A DNA stretch of 64,000 bases from Gautieria morchelliformis (lineage: Eukaryota; Basidiomycota; Agaricomycetes; Gomphales; Gomphaceae), in NCBI GenBank assembly GCA_015179125.1, contig WHVA01000008.1, positions 372,001 through 436,000 of the forward strand, in the 5' to 3' direction. The translations under genes were made by a program, and so were the position numbers. The first letter of the stretch is position 1, and every line of letters starts with the position of its first letter. Of this stretch, positions 10,319 to 19,752 are shown in pieces. The notes beneath the pieces are model-generated. The model was not told the DNA's origin. It did not search any database and worked only from the letters and a program-made list of their open reading frames with translations.

Positions 10319-11507
10319 TGTTACGTATTGAGATTTCCGCTAAGTTGGAACTGGAAAGGACAGCGGCTTCAACTTATACGTTGCGCCCCCAATGAACTAT
10401 CGTCCTAAGTATTTCAGAAATGGGTCGGAAGTCGGAAAGTATTGAACTAAGAGTTGGTCGGAACTTGAGTTGGAACTGAGGCAGAAGGCGGAGAGACGGA
10501 GGTCTTGCTAGACTTGCTGTGCTAAGAACAGGAGATGGAGTGAAGGAAATCAAGTATCGCAGGCAATTATCTGATTGCAGAATAACAGACATACATGAGA
10601 GGCTTTTATACACAGAGCGGAGACAACATGTAATGAGATAGACCTAAGCAAATTCCGGGGAGCGGAAGTGGGGTAGACATATGTGGGAACTAACTAATTG
10701 GGAACAATGGGACTACAAGGGGGGTTCAGGGTAAGGTAAAACAATGGCAAAAGAACAAGGGGTCGGAAAAACATATCTGACAATGAACTACAAGGGTGAC
10801 CATGTAGAGGACAGGAATTATAGGCAGTAGGACTGGACTTGGTACTCAAAAGACGACTAGAAATCAATTCACTCTCTCAGTGAATTTAATTGTCACTATA
10901 AATATATTATACACTACCTAGAAATCAATTCACTACAGGATTTCTAGGTCAACAAATCGAAAGGAAACAAGGCTAATTTACTTGCCTCTCTCAGTGAATT
11001 TAATTGTCACTGAGAGAGGAGGGAAATGTGTCTCATGCGCATGTACTACTAGCCGGCTCTTTAGCGCCCGTGATGCCACGGTGTGCCATGCTAAGCGCCC
11101 GTAGAACGTAGCACGGTAGTGAACAGCCGCAGCTCAAAAAGGAAATTTGTCCACAACCACCCACAAAGGGTCGGTTGGACAGAACATGAAAAGAAGTAGA
11201 AATACAGCTTCGAAAAATCAAAGAAAAATTTGACAAATCATAGAATGAATATCAGCATGGTTTCAAGTCAAAATCAAAAGAAATACGAATGGTGGAATCT
11301 ATTTGGCTTGATTTTGGTGCAGGAGCATAAATGCACCCAACAGACCGGATATATGATCTTGATGAATGATGAAGCGGGTCCGGTGGGTCCGAGTAATAGA
11401 GTCGAAGGAACAAAGGAATAGAACAAGGGGTGGAATGTCGGAATTATCGGAGGGGCGGAATGTGTGTGGAACTGAAGGTCAGAAATTGGAAATGCACAGT
11501 CGTAACA
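10319..11507 (-). repeat. Gyp-3 solo LTR with a nested Copia-B LTR
   Basis: It reads TGTTACGTATTGAG to CAGTCGTAACA on the plus strand and matches the reverse complement of the Gyp-3 LTR at 56461-57108. It is flanked by a perfect 5-bp duplication AGTCT (10314-10318 and 11508-11512). The word CGGAA is frequent. It has no internal region, as expected after LTR-LTR recombination. Confidence 0.9.
10803..11342 (-). repeat. Copia-B solo LTR
   Basis: It reads TGTAGAGGACAGG to GCACCCAACA on the plus strand, the inverse of the Copia-B LTR at 29972-30469. Flanks are GACCA (10798-10802) and GACCG (11343-11347), a near-perfect 5-bp duplication. Two long stem-loops built on CTCTCTCAGTGAAT and its complement are present near 10882-10905 and 10983-11020. 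Confidence 0.85.
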
Positions 11508-11852
11508 AGTCTTGGTGATGGGGCCGCTGTCTCTGTGCCTCTTCTATGGGGCAGCTGATTGAGCACACGTACTTGGAATGTCATTCTGTAGTCATTCCAT
11601 GACATCCGGTGCTCTTGCACAGTCTATGCTCCTCTGCCGTGTTTGGCGCCCGCACCTCCTCGGTGCCTGTGGCCTGGTGCCTGTTGACATCATGGCCGAT
11701 GCCATCAGTCGATAGGCGCGCAGTCTCTGATCAGCCACACGTGGTCGATGCCCGTGTCCCTGTATCTTATCTAATCTAGAGATATGATAGCTGCTCGTGA
11801 TGTCATGTGTCTGTCGTCTGTGTTGATGTCCGTCGTGAGTGTTGTTCCTATC

Positions 11853-12627
11853 CAGGGCTGTCCACGAGTCCAGGTTCCTGCAGGTGACTCGCAGTTCAAC
11901 CTGTGATTTTAACCTGCAGATCCAACTCCCACAAGTCCAGGTGACCCGGCGCCTAAAAACCTGCCAAGTCCAGGTTTGGCCTTTGGAATTCCGCAGGTGA
12001 CTTGCAGACCTGCAAGCCTTAAATGCCAAGAATTCATGTCATTTACATGTCATTCAACTACTATTACCTCCTTCTGGAGTAGAGAAGTCAGTCATCTCAG
12101 GTATCTGCGAGTATGCCGGTTCCTCCACAATGGATTACAGGGTTTACTTCCTTGACTACTAGACAATTGAATAGAGACCTGAAACACAGAAAAAAAAAAC
12201 ACGAACCAGTAGAGAACTCGCAGCTCTCAGGTGATCTGCGAGTATGCCCATTCCTCCACACCGATGTGGTGGCATTGCTGCCCACTGATTGACCTATGTA
12301 GGGCCATCAGTTGTGCAGACTTGCGAGTCCGAACAGACCATGTGACTCACTGTCTGTTCATGTGATTTGCACCTGGCCAGGGACCTGGGCCATGTCTTTC
12401 CATGGAGGAGGGCCGTCCCCATGGGAGGAGACACATCATGCACTTGCATGGGGTGAGTCAGCTCGGAATAATCCGGCAAGTCACCGCAAGTCACCCGCAG
12501 GTTTAACCTGCAGGTCCAAGTCAACCTGCAGAAAAACTCAGGTCAAGTCCAGGTTCCACTTCTGCAAGCTGGCAAACCTGCGAGTCCAAGTCCAGGTAAC
12601 CTGCAGGTTGACTCGTGGACAGCCCTG
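11853..12627. mobile_element. hAT-type MITE, 775 bp
   Basis: Both ends carry the perfect 18-bp inverted repeat CAGGGCTGTCCACGAGTC, and the element is flanked by the 8-bp duplication TTCCTATC (11845-11852 and 12628-12635). The CAGGG start and 8-bp duplication are hallmarks of the hAT superfamily. Inside each end are many copies of short words around ACCTGCAGGT and GACTTGCAG on both strands, plus an imperfect direct duplication (around 12090-12125 and 12225-12262). No transposase is encoded, so it must be moved by an enzyme from elsewhere. A degraded end of a related element lies at 36066. Confidence 0.93.
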
Positions 12628-12719
12628 TTCCTATCTTTTTAGTCATTTTTCTTTTCTTCTTTTATTAGTTTCTTTGTATACATAGATGACTTAAAATAGA
12701 ATAGTTGCGTATATCACAA

Positions 12720-13525
12720 CAATTTGATCCTAATATGGATCCAGGCATGGCTTTGCAGAGGGCAGAGGGTGCTAATACCATGCTCATGGCCTATTTTGAA
12801 GCCAATCAAACATATCCTGGGGCATGTGAACTACTCTATGTGGAATTTCCTGAGCACTATGTCTGGGAGAAGCCAGCCAAGTGGTGGAAACCTCACCAGT
12901 GGGGTTTCAGTCTCGGGCGCCTTCATTTTGCGAGTCCAGCCTCTGGAGAGCACTTTTACTTGCAAACCCTCCTTACAGTTGTCAGAGGAGCAACGTCATT
13001 TGAGGAGCTTAGATCATTTGATGGTGTCCTTTGTCCTACTTACAAGGCTGCATTCCTGGCAAGGGGCCTGTTAGAAGATGATTCAGAGTGGACACAGTGT
13101 CTTCAGGAGGCTGCACATATACAAACAGGTTTCCAGCTCAGGAGGTTATTTGTCACTATTCTCCTTTGGTGTAACCCTGCTCAGCCTGCTCAAATCTGGG
13201 AGCAGTTTTGGGAGCGTATTTGTGATGACCTGGAGTATCAGCTTCAAAATAGGCATGGCATTCACCATCCTACCAATGATCAAATCTATGACTTTGGTCT
13301 CTTTCTCATTGACAAGATCATATGTCAGGGGGAAGTCTCTGGATGAGTTCCCAGATATGCCACAGATAATGGGGGACTGGGAGGGATTGGTAGGGAACCG
13401 TTGGATAGCTGAGCAGCGGGACTATGACCCAGCTACAGAGCTGGAAAAAGCCGCCACCAATATTGACAAGCTTAATGCAGAACAGAGGTGTGTCCATGAT
13501 GAGATCCTCAATTCAGCCATAAATG
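12720..13525 (+). pseudogene. Helitron RepHel, middle part to helicase start
   Basis: The chain resumes at FDPNMDPGMALQRA after LTR-D and contains LLYVEFPEHYVWE, GRLHFASPASGEHFYL, LLTVVRGATSFEELR, LLEDDSEWTQCLQEAA and FQLRRLFVTILLW, the conserved stretch between the Rep and Pif1-like helicase domains. A frame change near 13325 leads to GKSLDEFPDMP and then LNAEQRCVHDEIL, the start of the helicase, which should be followed by a Walker A motif. It is cut at about 13525, where minus-strand Gypsy RT begins. The helicase and 3' terminus are absent. Confidence 0.88.
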
Positions 13526-13529
13526 GAGA

Positions 13530-14140
13530 GGGTCTTCTGGAATCTGTTCTTTGTCAATGGCAGAATCGAATGCTTGTTGTTCCATAGGACCCCATCTCCA
13601 CAATGCCATCAATCCTGTACAGTTCATCAGGGTTACCATTGGCTTGCATATGTCCTTGCAGTTTGGCGCTATGTAGCTGACAGTGCCTATGAAGGATGCC
13701 AGGGTGTCCCGACCCATAGGTGTTTTCCAGTTCATTATTCAGTCGACTTTTCCTGGATCCATGACAATTCCTTGCATGTTGATTATGTGGCCCAGGATCT
13801 TCATCTCTTTTGCAAAAAACTGGAGCGTATCAGGTGTTGAAAGATTTTTTCATGGCACAGGATGCCAATGACCAACTTGCAGTGTTTTATGTGGTCCTCG
13901 ATTGAGTTAGAGTAAATTACTATGTCATCAAGATATACATCCATGAAAACACCAAGGTGTGCACCAAAAGTATCATTCATGACTGCTTGGTATGTAGCTG
14001 GACCGTTGCAGTCTCCCTGTTGCATTACTAAACTTTCCATTGTGCCATCAGGTGTGTTAAATGTTATACAGCCGACATGTTCATCAATAACGCAAATTTG
14101 CTCATACACATCCCTCCTGTCCACCAGTGTCCTGAATGGG
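13530..14140 (-). pseudogene. RT fragment of a fourth Gypsy lineage
   Basis: Minus-strand frames 13801-14140 and 13508-13735 read as a Ty3/Gypsy reverse transcriptase: RDVYEQICVIDEH, TPDGTMESLVMQQGDCN, PATYQAVMN, the catalytic FMDVYLDDIVIYS, then after a frame break FIGTVSYIAPNCKDI and the start of the RNase H linker. The sequence differs clearly from Gyp-1 to Gyp-3 (QQGDCN in place of MPFGLTN). Several frameshifts and short deletions make it dead. It abuts the Helitron at one end. Confidence 0.85.
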
Positions 14141-14799
14141 TGTCGGAGGACAGTGACACGACGGCTGATGCTACCCTGGACCAAGAATCCAGGATGCCAG
14201 AAGACGGAGAGATCGTAGATCTCACCGCCCTTGTCCCCCCAATAGACAACGAGGAAAACCCCAACCATGTCTCACCGAGCATGGTCAAGGATGAGACATC
14301 GCTGGGCAATAAGCCGGCGCTGCCCCCCCAATCCCCTCTGCCCAGAGACAAGGGAAAAGGCAGAGAGGTCTCACCGTCATCAGATGGCAGAGCATCAATA
14401 TTGAGATGGGCACAAATCCACGACTGGAACTGCCGCTCACAAAGTAGAGCGACGACGATCGTCCCCAAAGGAGGGTGAAGGCAAAAAAGATGAGCCCCGG
14501 ATGATGGTCAGGGCTCGGAATACTCGAGCTCAAGTTGCAAGAGCTCGAGAACTCATGCCATCAACAACGAGACAGCCGAGGCAATGAACAAGCAGGTGCA
14601 GGATGCACTGCACCGGAATGCCCTCACAGGCCACAAGCACGATCAAATAGCATCACAGCTTGACAACATTCCTGCTGCTCTCATGGAGATTGGCAAGGAG
14701 CTCCACCAAACCGAGGAGATCAGGCTGTTGGACGTGGCTATGCTGGAGGACACCCAGGTGGCCCTCCGCTCGCACGGAGAACGTGATCTGTTATTGTAA
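14141..14799 (+). pseudogene. Unrecognised ORF pair, transposon gag-like
   Basis: Two plus-strand ORFs (14077-14478, whose start overlaps the RT relic, and 14584-14799) read as an acidic, Pro/Ser-rich stretch (MPEDGEIVDLT, PPQSPLPRDKGKGREV) followed by a charged, probably coiled-coil part (HDQIASQLDN, EEIRLLDVAMLEDTQ). The composition resembles the N-terminal region of Gag-like proteins in mushroom transposons, but no motif settles it. The second ORF ends where R1 starts. Confidence 0.35.
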
Positions 14800-15115
14800 T
14801 GATGCCCACGTACATGCGAGAAATGTGACATCATGCCCTTGGCCATACCTTGGCCATATCCTGCTCTGCCGCCTCTTCTTCTGTAGGATCTACGATTTTG
14901 ATTCCAGGAAACGCGACCAGGTCTACAGCAGCATCCACCCCAATTTACTTTTTCAAGATGTCCCACAAGCAAAGGAAATGCGTCAGGGCAGCCTCTATTA
15001 CTGTAAGGCGTTGTGAACAATCTGAAAAGCCGCAAGATAACGAGTCCCAGATAAACAGACAGCGGGAGAGCTGGCACACTCGGTATGATGCATATGTCAT
15101 CCCACCTACATTAAG
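14787..15115 (+). repeat. Dispersed repeat R1, copy 2
   Basis: It matches the reverse complement of 4308-4555 with an extra block of about 70 bp near 14910-14980. A plus-strand ORF (14850-15134) runs through it but its frame is not conserved in copy 1. Confidence 0.6.
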
Positions 15116-15481
15116 AACAGACCAGGATGAATGAGACCATGATAGAGATATGAATGTCAAAGGTCACGCAGGCGGTAATGATAACTTCAAGTCGAGGCCC
15201 AGTCTATCATTATGAGCTCCAGCTCGGGGCTGGTGATGCGTCTCGTCATCATCTTGCACAACCGAACTCGAGTCCCTTGTGTTGTTTGCAATGCTTCCAC
15301 GTTGTGGGTCATGACATTCACCGAAGGCATTCGTAACGGTGTTGAACGCGAGCATTGATGTTCGAGTTCTCCATTGAATTGGTCTCTGCGTTCGGCGCGC
15401 TCCAGCACGTATGCTTAAAGCTTAACTAAAATATGTAAAGCGGATGGAAGCGCCACACCGGGAGACAACAAGAGCCTAAAC
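15116..15481 (-). repeat. R2 copy 2, left half, and adjoining sequence
   Basis: The last 90 bp (15390-15481) continue, on the minus strand, the R2 sequence found at 39070 onward, and both match 1925-2015. The TSD TAAAC of Copia-A (15477-15481) marks the break. From 15116 to 15389 I see a minus-strand open stretch (15187-15408) with no recognisable domain. Confidence 0.6.
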
Positions 15482-15772
15482 TGTAGCAGTTATGCGCAGT
15501 ACTAGTGTGAACTGAGTGTGTATGAATACTCTTCCTGGTGTGAACAGAGTCTACAGTATAGTAAGTGTCTGTTCATATGGCATAATCGGACGGGGACATG
15601 TACCTCAGTGAACAGTCAGTTCACTGAGGGGTTTGTAACTGTGGAGTGAGTAAATATAGGGCCTCGGTCAAGCTTGACCGAGGCCAGTAATACTATATTA
15701 CTAGATTTCCGATAAACCTTTCCAAATCCTACTTGACCCTCTGTTCAACGCTTACCAACCCTGACTCCAACA
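15482..15772 (-). repeat. Copia-A 3' LTR
   Basis: Plus-strand text runs from TGTAGCAGTTATGCG to CTGACTCCAACA. It matches the 5' LTR at 38757-39069 but lacks about 20 bp of a duplicated CAGTGAAC stretch. It contains the palindrome CCTCAGTGAAC...GTTCACTGAGG at about 15601-15630. Confidence 0.92.
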
Positions 15773-15789
15773 CTCCCCCTTAAGCTGAA

Positions 15790-16276
15790 TGTAGACCAAG
15801 TAGGGCGTTCAGGTGCAGAACCTTGTGTCAGGGAAGAGCTTTCGCGAATAAGTCAGCGGCCATGTCGTCTGTCGGTACATAGTCGATGTACAGTAACTTT
15901 CTCTGTATGGTGTGACATATGAAGTGATACGTATGTCGATATGCTTGGTCCTCAGGTGATACTCGTCATTCTTCGTGATGGATATCTCAGAGAGGTTGTC
16001 GAGGTGAATGGTAACGGGCTAGCTAAGTGGTCGGGCGATCTCTGCCAGGAAGGCATGTATGCATAAATCCTCCTTCGCAGAATGAGTCACTGCGACATAT
16101 TCCACCTCCGTTGTTGACAACGCGAGAATCGGCTGCTTCTTGGAACTCCAAGATACAGCGCCTCCATCAATCGTGAACATGTACCTCGAGACCGAGTGTC
16201 GGTGTTCTTGTGATGCCCAGTCAGCGTCAGAAAACGCCTCCAGGCCCTTTCGTGATCCGCCGATGGTCAGGGCCAC
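15790..16276 (-). pseudogene. Copia-A RNase H domain
   Basis: The minus-strand ORF 16019-16276 reads TIGGSRKGLEAFSDADWASQ, then the RNase H motif SKKQPILALSTTEVEY, ending LAEIARPLS before a stop. Beyond it, shifted frames still show the Copia tail (HLRTKHIDIR-like and DDMAADLF-like text) toward the LTR. It is the C-terminal piece of the Copia-A polyprotein whose RT lies at 35372-36063, separated by the Gyp-1 insertion. Confidence 0.9.
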
Positions 16277-16838
16277 TGTTATGATACAATCCTTCGTAAG
16301 GTTGACCGAGCTTGGGGGTGAAACCCGAGGTAAGGTCCGAGGTTACCGGGTGAGGTTCTGATGGGGAAGTCGGAGAGGGACTAGGCTTCAGCTTATGTGC
16401 TGCGCCGACCCTACGCACGAGTCCCAACTTCGGAGGCAAACGAATAAGAGGCGAGGTTTGGCTTAAGAGGCGAGGCTTAGAAACTAGCTAAGGATCGAAG
16501 GGATATGATAGTTGATTTTCAGACTGAGGAGTAGGAATGCATACAAGGGGGGTTATATACGAGCTAGGGTACGAGTCAGGGACGAACATATTAGTGGAGG
16601 TCAGGGCGAGGTCAGGAGGCCGAGGTCAGGGAAAGGTAATTTACGAATGATGCATGATGGAGCAGAATCAGTAACTAAGGGAATACGGGCATGGGATCAA
16701 GGTCGGATATGAACTCAAGCTCGGGCTCGGGCTCGGGCACAGGATAAGGATCATATGTACTCGGCACGAATATCACAAGGCTCGGGCTCGGAGGAAGGTT
16801 CTACCGGTAAGTAACCGGCCAAAGGCCGGGTTCTTAAA
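16277..16838 (-). repeat. Gyp-1 3' LTR
   Basis: Plus-strand text goes from TGTTATGATACAATCC to GCCGGGTTCTTAAA; the expected inner end TACA is mutated to TAAA. The same LTR occurs intact at 40158-40671. The word CGAG occurs ten times between 16307 and 16625 by my count, and a GCTCGG tandem lies near 16715-16735. Confidence 0.93.
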
Positions 16839-16851
16839 GTATCCCCTCCTT
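16839..16851 (-). promoter_or_regulatory. Gyp-1 polypurine tract
   Basis: Element-sense AAGGAGGGGATAC directly abuts the 3' LTR. Such a tract primes plus-strand DNA synthesis. Its position shows that everything between it and pol, including the antisense gene, lies inside the element. Confidence 0.75.
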
Positions 16852-17025
16852 ATGGCTGAGACCCTCGAGGCCGTAATATGAACAAGGTTCGCCTATCCTT
16901 GAATCTAGATCCCGGCCCGATGTTAAGTAGCCGGAAAGGCGAAGCTTAAATTGTAGCCGAGGTTAGATAAAAGGCTGGGTAGGAGGCAGCAAACCCAAGT
17001 GCCAATGAATATGGTGCGCCCTTAA

Positions 17026-17901
17026 GCACTCTTCAACTCTGCTGTCGACGAACACAGCGCGAGCAACGCCTTCGACAGGACCTTGCTGGCTGAGGAGGAC
17101 GGTCCCTCAGGTGAGGTTAGGCCCAAGGTTCGACCTGAGGTAGTCCAGTGGCCCATTGAGGATGTGGGGGCCATCGACATGCGGGAACCGTGGCAGGAAG
17201 GGCCGAAAGGCAAGAAAGTGAGTCACGTCGTAGTCTCATCATTAATCGGTGCTGATTTGAGTAGTACAAACAGATGCTATTCACGTATCACCTGTCAGAC
17301 TTGACCCTATACGGGTACAAGCTCGCCGACAGAGGACCTCGCGAGTGGCTGCTCGGGTGAAGGCTGAGGCGAGGTGCGCGCGCTGCGAAGAGCGCGACTA
17401 TACTTGCCTCTGGACCGTCAGCCTCGACTTTGGCATCGCCGACCAGGGTGCCTGCGTATGGTGCAGGACGCAATCGTTGGGCTGTAGTATAGCCCATGGT
17501 CGTCGCAGCAAGGCGAACCCAGGGAAAGGTCAGGCGAGCGAGGCGGGCAAGAAGCGGGTGAGGAGCGGGGACAGCGAGGACGGACCAAGGCTGAGGAAAG
17601 AGGTCAAGGTTCGGGACGAGGTTGAAGATGACGACGACTCGAGCAATTGGGTCGAGCAGAACTTGGAGGTGAGGGTTGAGCGGATGGAAGTGAGGTTGAG
17701 TGAGGAGAAGGGAAAGGAGGCTGGGGGAGCGAGGCAGAGTGAGGGAAGAGAGGTTGGAGAGGTGAGGCAGAGTGAGGGGAAGGAGGCCGAGGTGGAGGAA
17801 GGTCGGAGGGTGAAGAAGGACAAGAAGACAAAAAGGTCGGAACGAAGTGCTGAGATGAAGGAACTGATAGCGGCGGTGAGGGATGTGGGGAAGAAGGTTG
17901 G
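17026..17901 (+). CDS. Antisense extra gene of Gyp-1, Zn2Cys6-like protein, 5' part
   Basis: The gene runs opposite to gag-pol, between pol and the 3' LTR. Exon 1 is open from 17026 to 17217; a GTGAGT donor at 17218 and a CAG acceptor ending at 17332 (115-nt intron) join it in phase to the frame 17333-17901. No ATG is visible upstream in this frame, so a first exon or a lost start is likely. Shortly after the splice come CARCEERDYTC and, 15 residues on, CVWCRTQSLGC: two C-x2-C-x6-C triads, the ligand pattern of Zn(II)2Cys6 clusters, though the linker is a little longer than the usual 5-12. A basic patch and a long Lys/Glu-rich, partly repeated coiled-coil-like stretch follow. The frame is split by Gyp-2 at 17901 and resumes at 24144. 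DNA binding is inferred, not shown. Confidence 0.7.
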
Positions 17902-18380
17902 TGTCAGGGACACCCTGTTTTCCATTTCCAGTTCCGACACCACACCCAGTTCCGACTCCATTTCCGACTCCGCTTCCGGTTCCGATTCCATCTCCGCATC
18001 CGCTTTCGGGAACAATTCCGCTTCTGGGAGAACTTCCACCAGTTCCGTTCGCCTTGCCAGTTCCACTCCAATTTCCGACTTCCGCCCCGGAACAGTGTTG
18101 GAAATCAAGCGACTCGCATAATAGGTGGCATCAAGGGTCGATCAAGGGTCAGGGGGATGCAGGGTTGATGGCGGGTGCCAAGCGTTGTCCCTGGCTGCGC
18201 AGCGTAGTATAATACGGGCTCGCTGACATTGGGGGTCCTTAGACTTTTCTCTTTGGATTTCCCCTTGTCAGGTGAGAACCCCCTCTCTTGTATGCTCTGT
18301 TCATTTATACATACTTTGGATTTCCCCTTGTCAGTTGTGTGGTAGTGTGATCTCCACGACTAGCCAGGGTTGCCCTTACA
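17902..18380 (+). repeat. Gyp-2 5' LTR
   Basis: It runs TGTCAGGGACACC to GGTTGCCCTTACA. U3 holds nine TTCCG words between 17927 and 18090. A TATA-like TATAATA lies at 18208-18214 and the predicted transcript start about 30 bp on, at the AGACTTTTCT that pairs with the primer site. Confidence 0.95.
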
Positions 18381-18392
18381 GCAGAAAAGTCT
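18208..18392 (+). promoter_or_regulatory. Gyp-2 TATA, predicted start and self-priming site
   Basis: TATAATA at 18208-18214 is followed 33 bp on by AGACTTTTCT (18241-18250). The sequence two bases after the LTR, AGAAAAGTCT (18383-18392), is its exact complement over 10 nt. In Tf1/sushi elements the 5' end of the RNA folds back to prime on such a site in place of a tRNA. The layout here fits that mechanism; transcript start is inferred from the TATA spacing. Confidence 0.75.
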
Positions 18393-18567
18393 CTCCCCTA
18401 GAGGACCGGCGGTCGTACTGCGCGTTGCATTCGCCATAGGTGCGTTCGGAATCGGACACAGCGACTCGGAGATCGCAACCTCTTCCGCACATACAGCGTA
18501 CGACAGCCCCTCTTCTTACGTCGAGCTCCCAACCCCGGAAATCCCGTCCCATATTTCTCCTTCCAAC

Positions 18568-19752
18568 ATGGATCCGGACGATCGTCTTCGGAGTATGGAG
18601 GAGGAATTGACGCGGAACCGGATGAAGACCGACGCGATTGAAACAGCCTTACAAGCGATTTTGGCTAGGTTAGATATTCCACAAGGTGGTGGAAATGAAA
18701 TGCTGGATGATCCGGATTTCGGAAAAACAGAACTAGCGGAAAAGAGGATGTCCGCGAAGTTAGCAAAGGTCAAACCCGCAACTCCGGCGGACTTTGACGG
18801 AGATCGGGAGAAGGGACGCGCATTCTTCAACACATGCAGCATCTACTTCGCAATTGTCGGAGACCTCTTTCCGAACGACCAGGCTCGGATTCACTGGACG
18901 TTGTCCTTTTTCAAATCGGACCGCGCAGCCCGTTTTGCAAACAAGGTGATCCGACATGAAGCAAAGGGCAAGGGGAACTACTTCCGGGACTGGGACGCGT
19001 TCGAGAAAACATTTTCCGACCAGTTCTGCCCGAAAAACGAACAGCTCACAGCCCTTACAAAGCTCGAGGGGACGAGCTGGTACCAGGCCAAAGATCCGGT
19101 CGATGACTACATCGATCGCTTCCAGGAGCTCATCGACCTTGCGGAATATGACGACGACAAGACGATCGTCATCAAATTCCGACGAGGACTTGATCCGACG
19201 CTCCAGAACCAAGTTGCGCTGCTTGGGGATGGAGCTCCGGATTTTGATGACCCGGAAGGGTGGTACCAAGCTGCGCAGAAGGTTTCTCGGAACAGGGAGG
19301 CAAATGAGGCCTTCGTGGAGACGAGTCGGAACACGACACGCAGTTCCGCTCGTCCTACTCAACCTGTGCCGAAACCCGGAAGCGCATTCATTCCCACACG
19401 GAAATTATTTCCGATGCTTGCTCCGCCTGCTCCGCCTGCTCCTATTAGGAACCATAGCCCTCCTCCCTCAAAGAGTGGCCCTGCCCCGATGGATGTTGAC
19501 CGCATGCGCGGAAAAGGCCACGGAACTATCACCTGCTTCCGCTGCCGACAACCAGGCCACTACGCTCGCGAGTGCCCCCAAGCCTTTGATATCCGGCTTA
19601 TGACCACAGAGGAGAAACTCGAGATCCTTCCAGAGTTCCTCGCGCTTGCAGACATAAACGGAGTGCCCACTGCGGAAGAGCTTTCCGAAAATGCGGAACA
19701 TGGTCTACCGGAAGCGGAAGATGCGTCGGATTTTGTGACACGCAGCGGGTGA
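18568..19752 (+). CDS. gag: Gyp-2 Gag
   Basis: Structural protein of the virus-like particle, 394 residues from the ATG of MDPDDRLRSMEEEL. The open frame extends back to 18370 but has no ATG before 18568, and that part covers the LTR and primer site. The N-terminal third is a probable coiled coil; the capsid region includes PADFDGDREKGRAF and FNTCSIYFAIVGDLF; a proline-rich linker precedes one CCHC zinc knuckle (CFRCRQPGHYAREC) near residue 330, which would bind element RNA. It overlaps pol, which lies in the -1 frame and is open from 19590. Confidence 0.95.
   Translation: MDPDDRLRSMEEELTRNRMKTDAIETALQAILARLDIPQGGGNEMLDDPDFGKTELAEKRMSAKLAKVKPATPADFDGDREKGRAFFNTCSIYFAIVGDLFPNDQARIHWTLSFFKSDRAARFANKVIRHEAKGKGNYFRDWDAFEKTFSDQFCPKNEQLTALTKLEGTSWYQAKDPVDDYIDRFQELIDLAEYDDDKTIVIKFRRGLDPTLQNQVALLGDGAPDFDDPEGWYQAAQKVSRNREANEAFVETSRNTTRSSARPTQPVPKPGSAFIPTRKLFPMLAPPAPPAPIRNHSPPPSKSGPAPMDVDRMRGKGHGTITCFRCRQPGHYARECPQAFDIRLMTTEEKLEILPEFLALADINGVPTAEELSENAEHGLPEAEDASDFVTRSG

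Larger units (their letters stand above)
9699..12719 (-). mobile_element. LTR-D inside the Helitron, carrying nested insertions
   Basis: This is the reverse-oriented copy of the repeat at 47366-48430. It starts (minus sense) TGTTGTGATATACGC at 12719 and ends CATAAAA at 9699. Flanks are ATTTT (9694-9698) and ATTTG (12720-12724), a 4-of-5 match to a 5-bp duplication, and they sit exactly at the broken Helitron frame. Inside it are a Gyp-3 solo LTR (10319-11507) and a hAT-type MITE (11853-12627). The remaining sequence has TATA-like text but no protein frame, which fits a solo LTR. Confidence 0.75.

Noticed and set aside
17902..18121. Ser-rich C-terminus of the ORF that starts at 17345
   Set aside because: From 17902 on it is encoded by the Gyp-2 LTR; the same text ends the Pol frame at 23659-23879. 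The true C-terminus of the disrupted gene is at 24144-24396.
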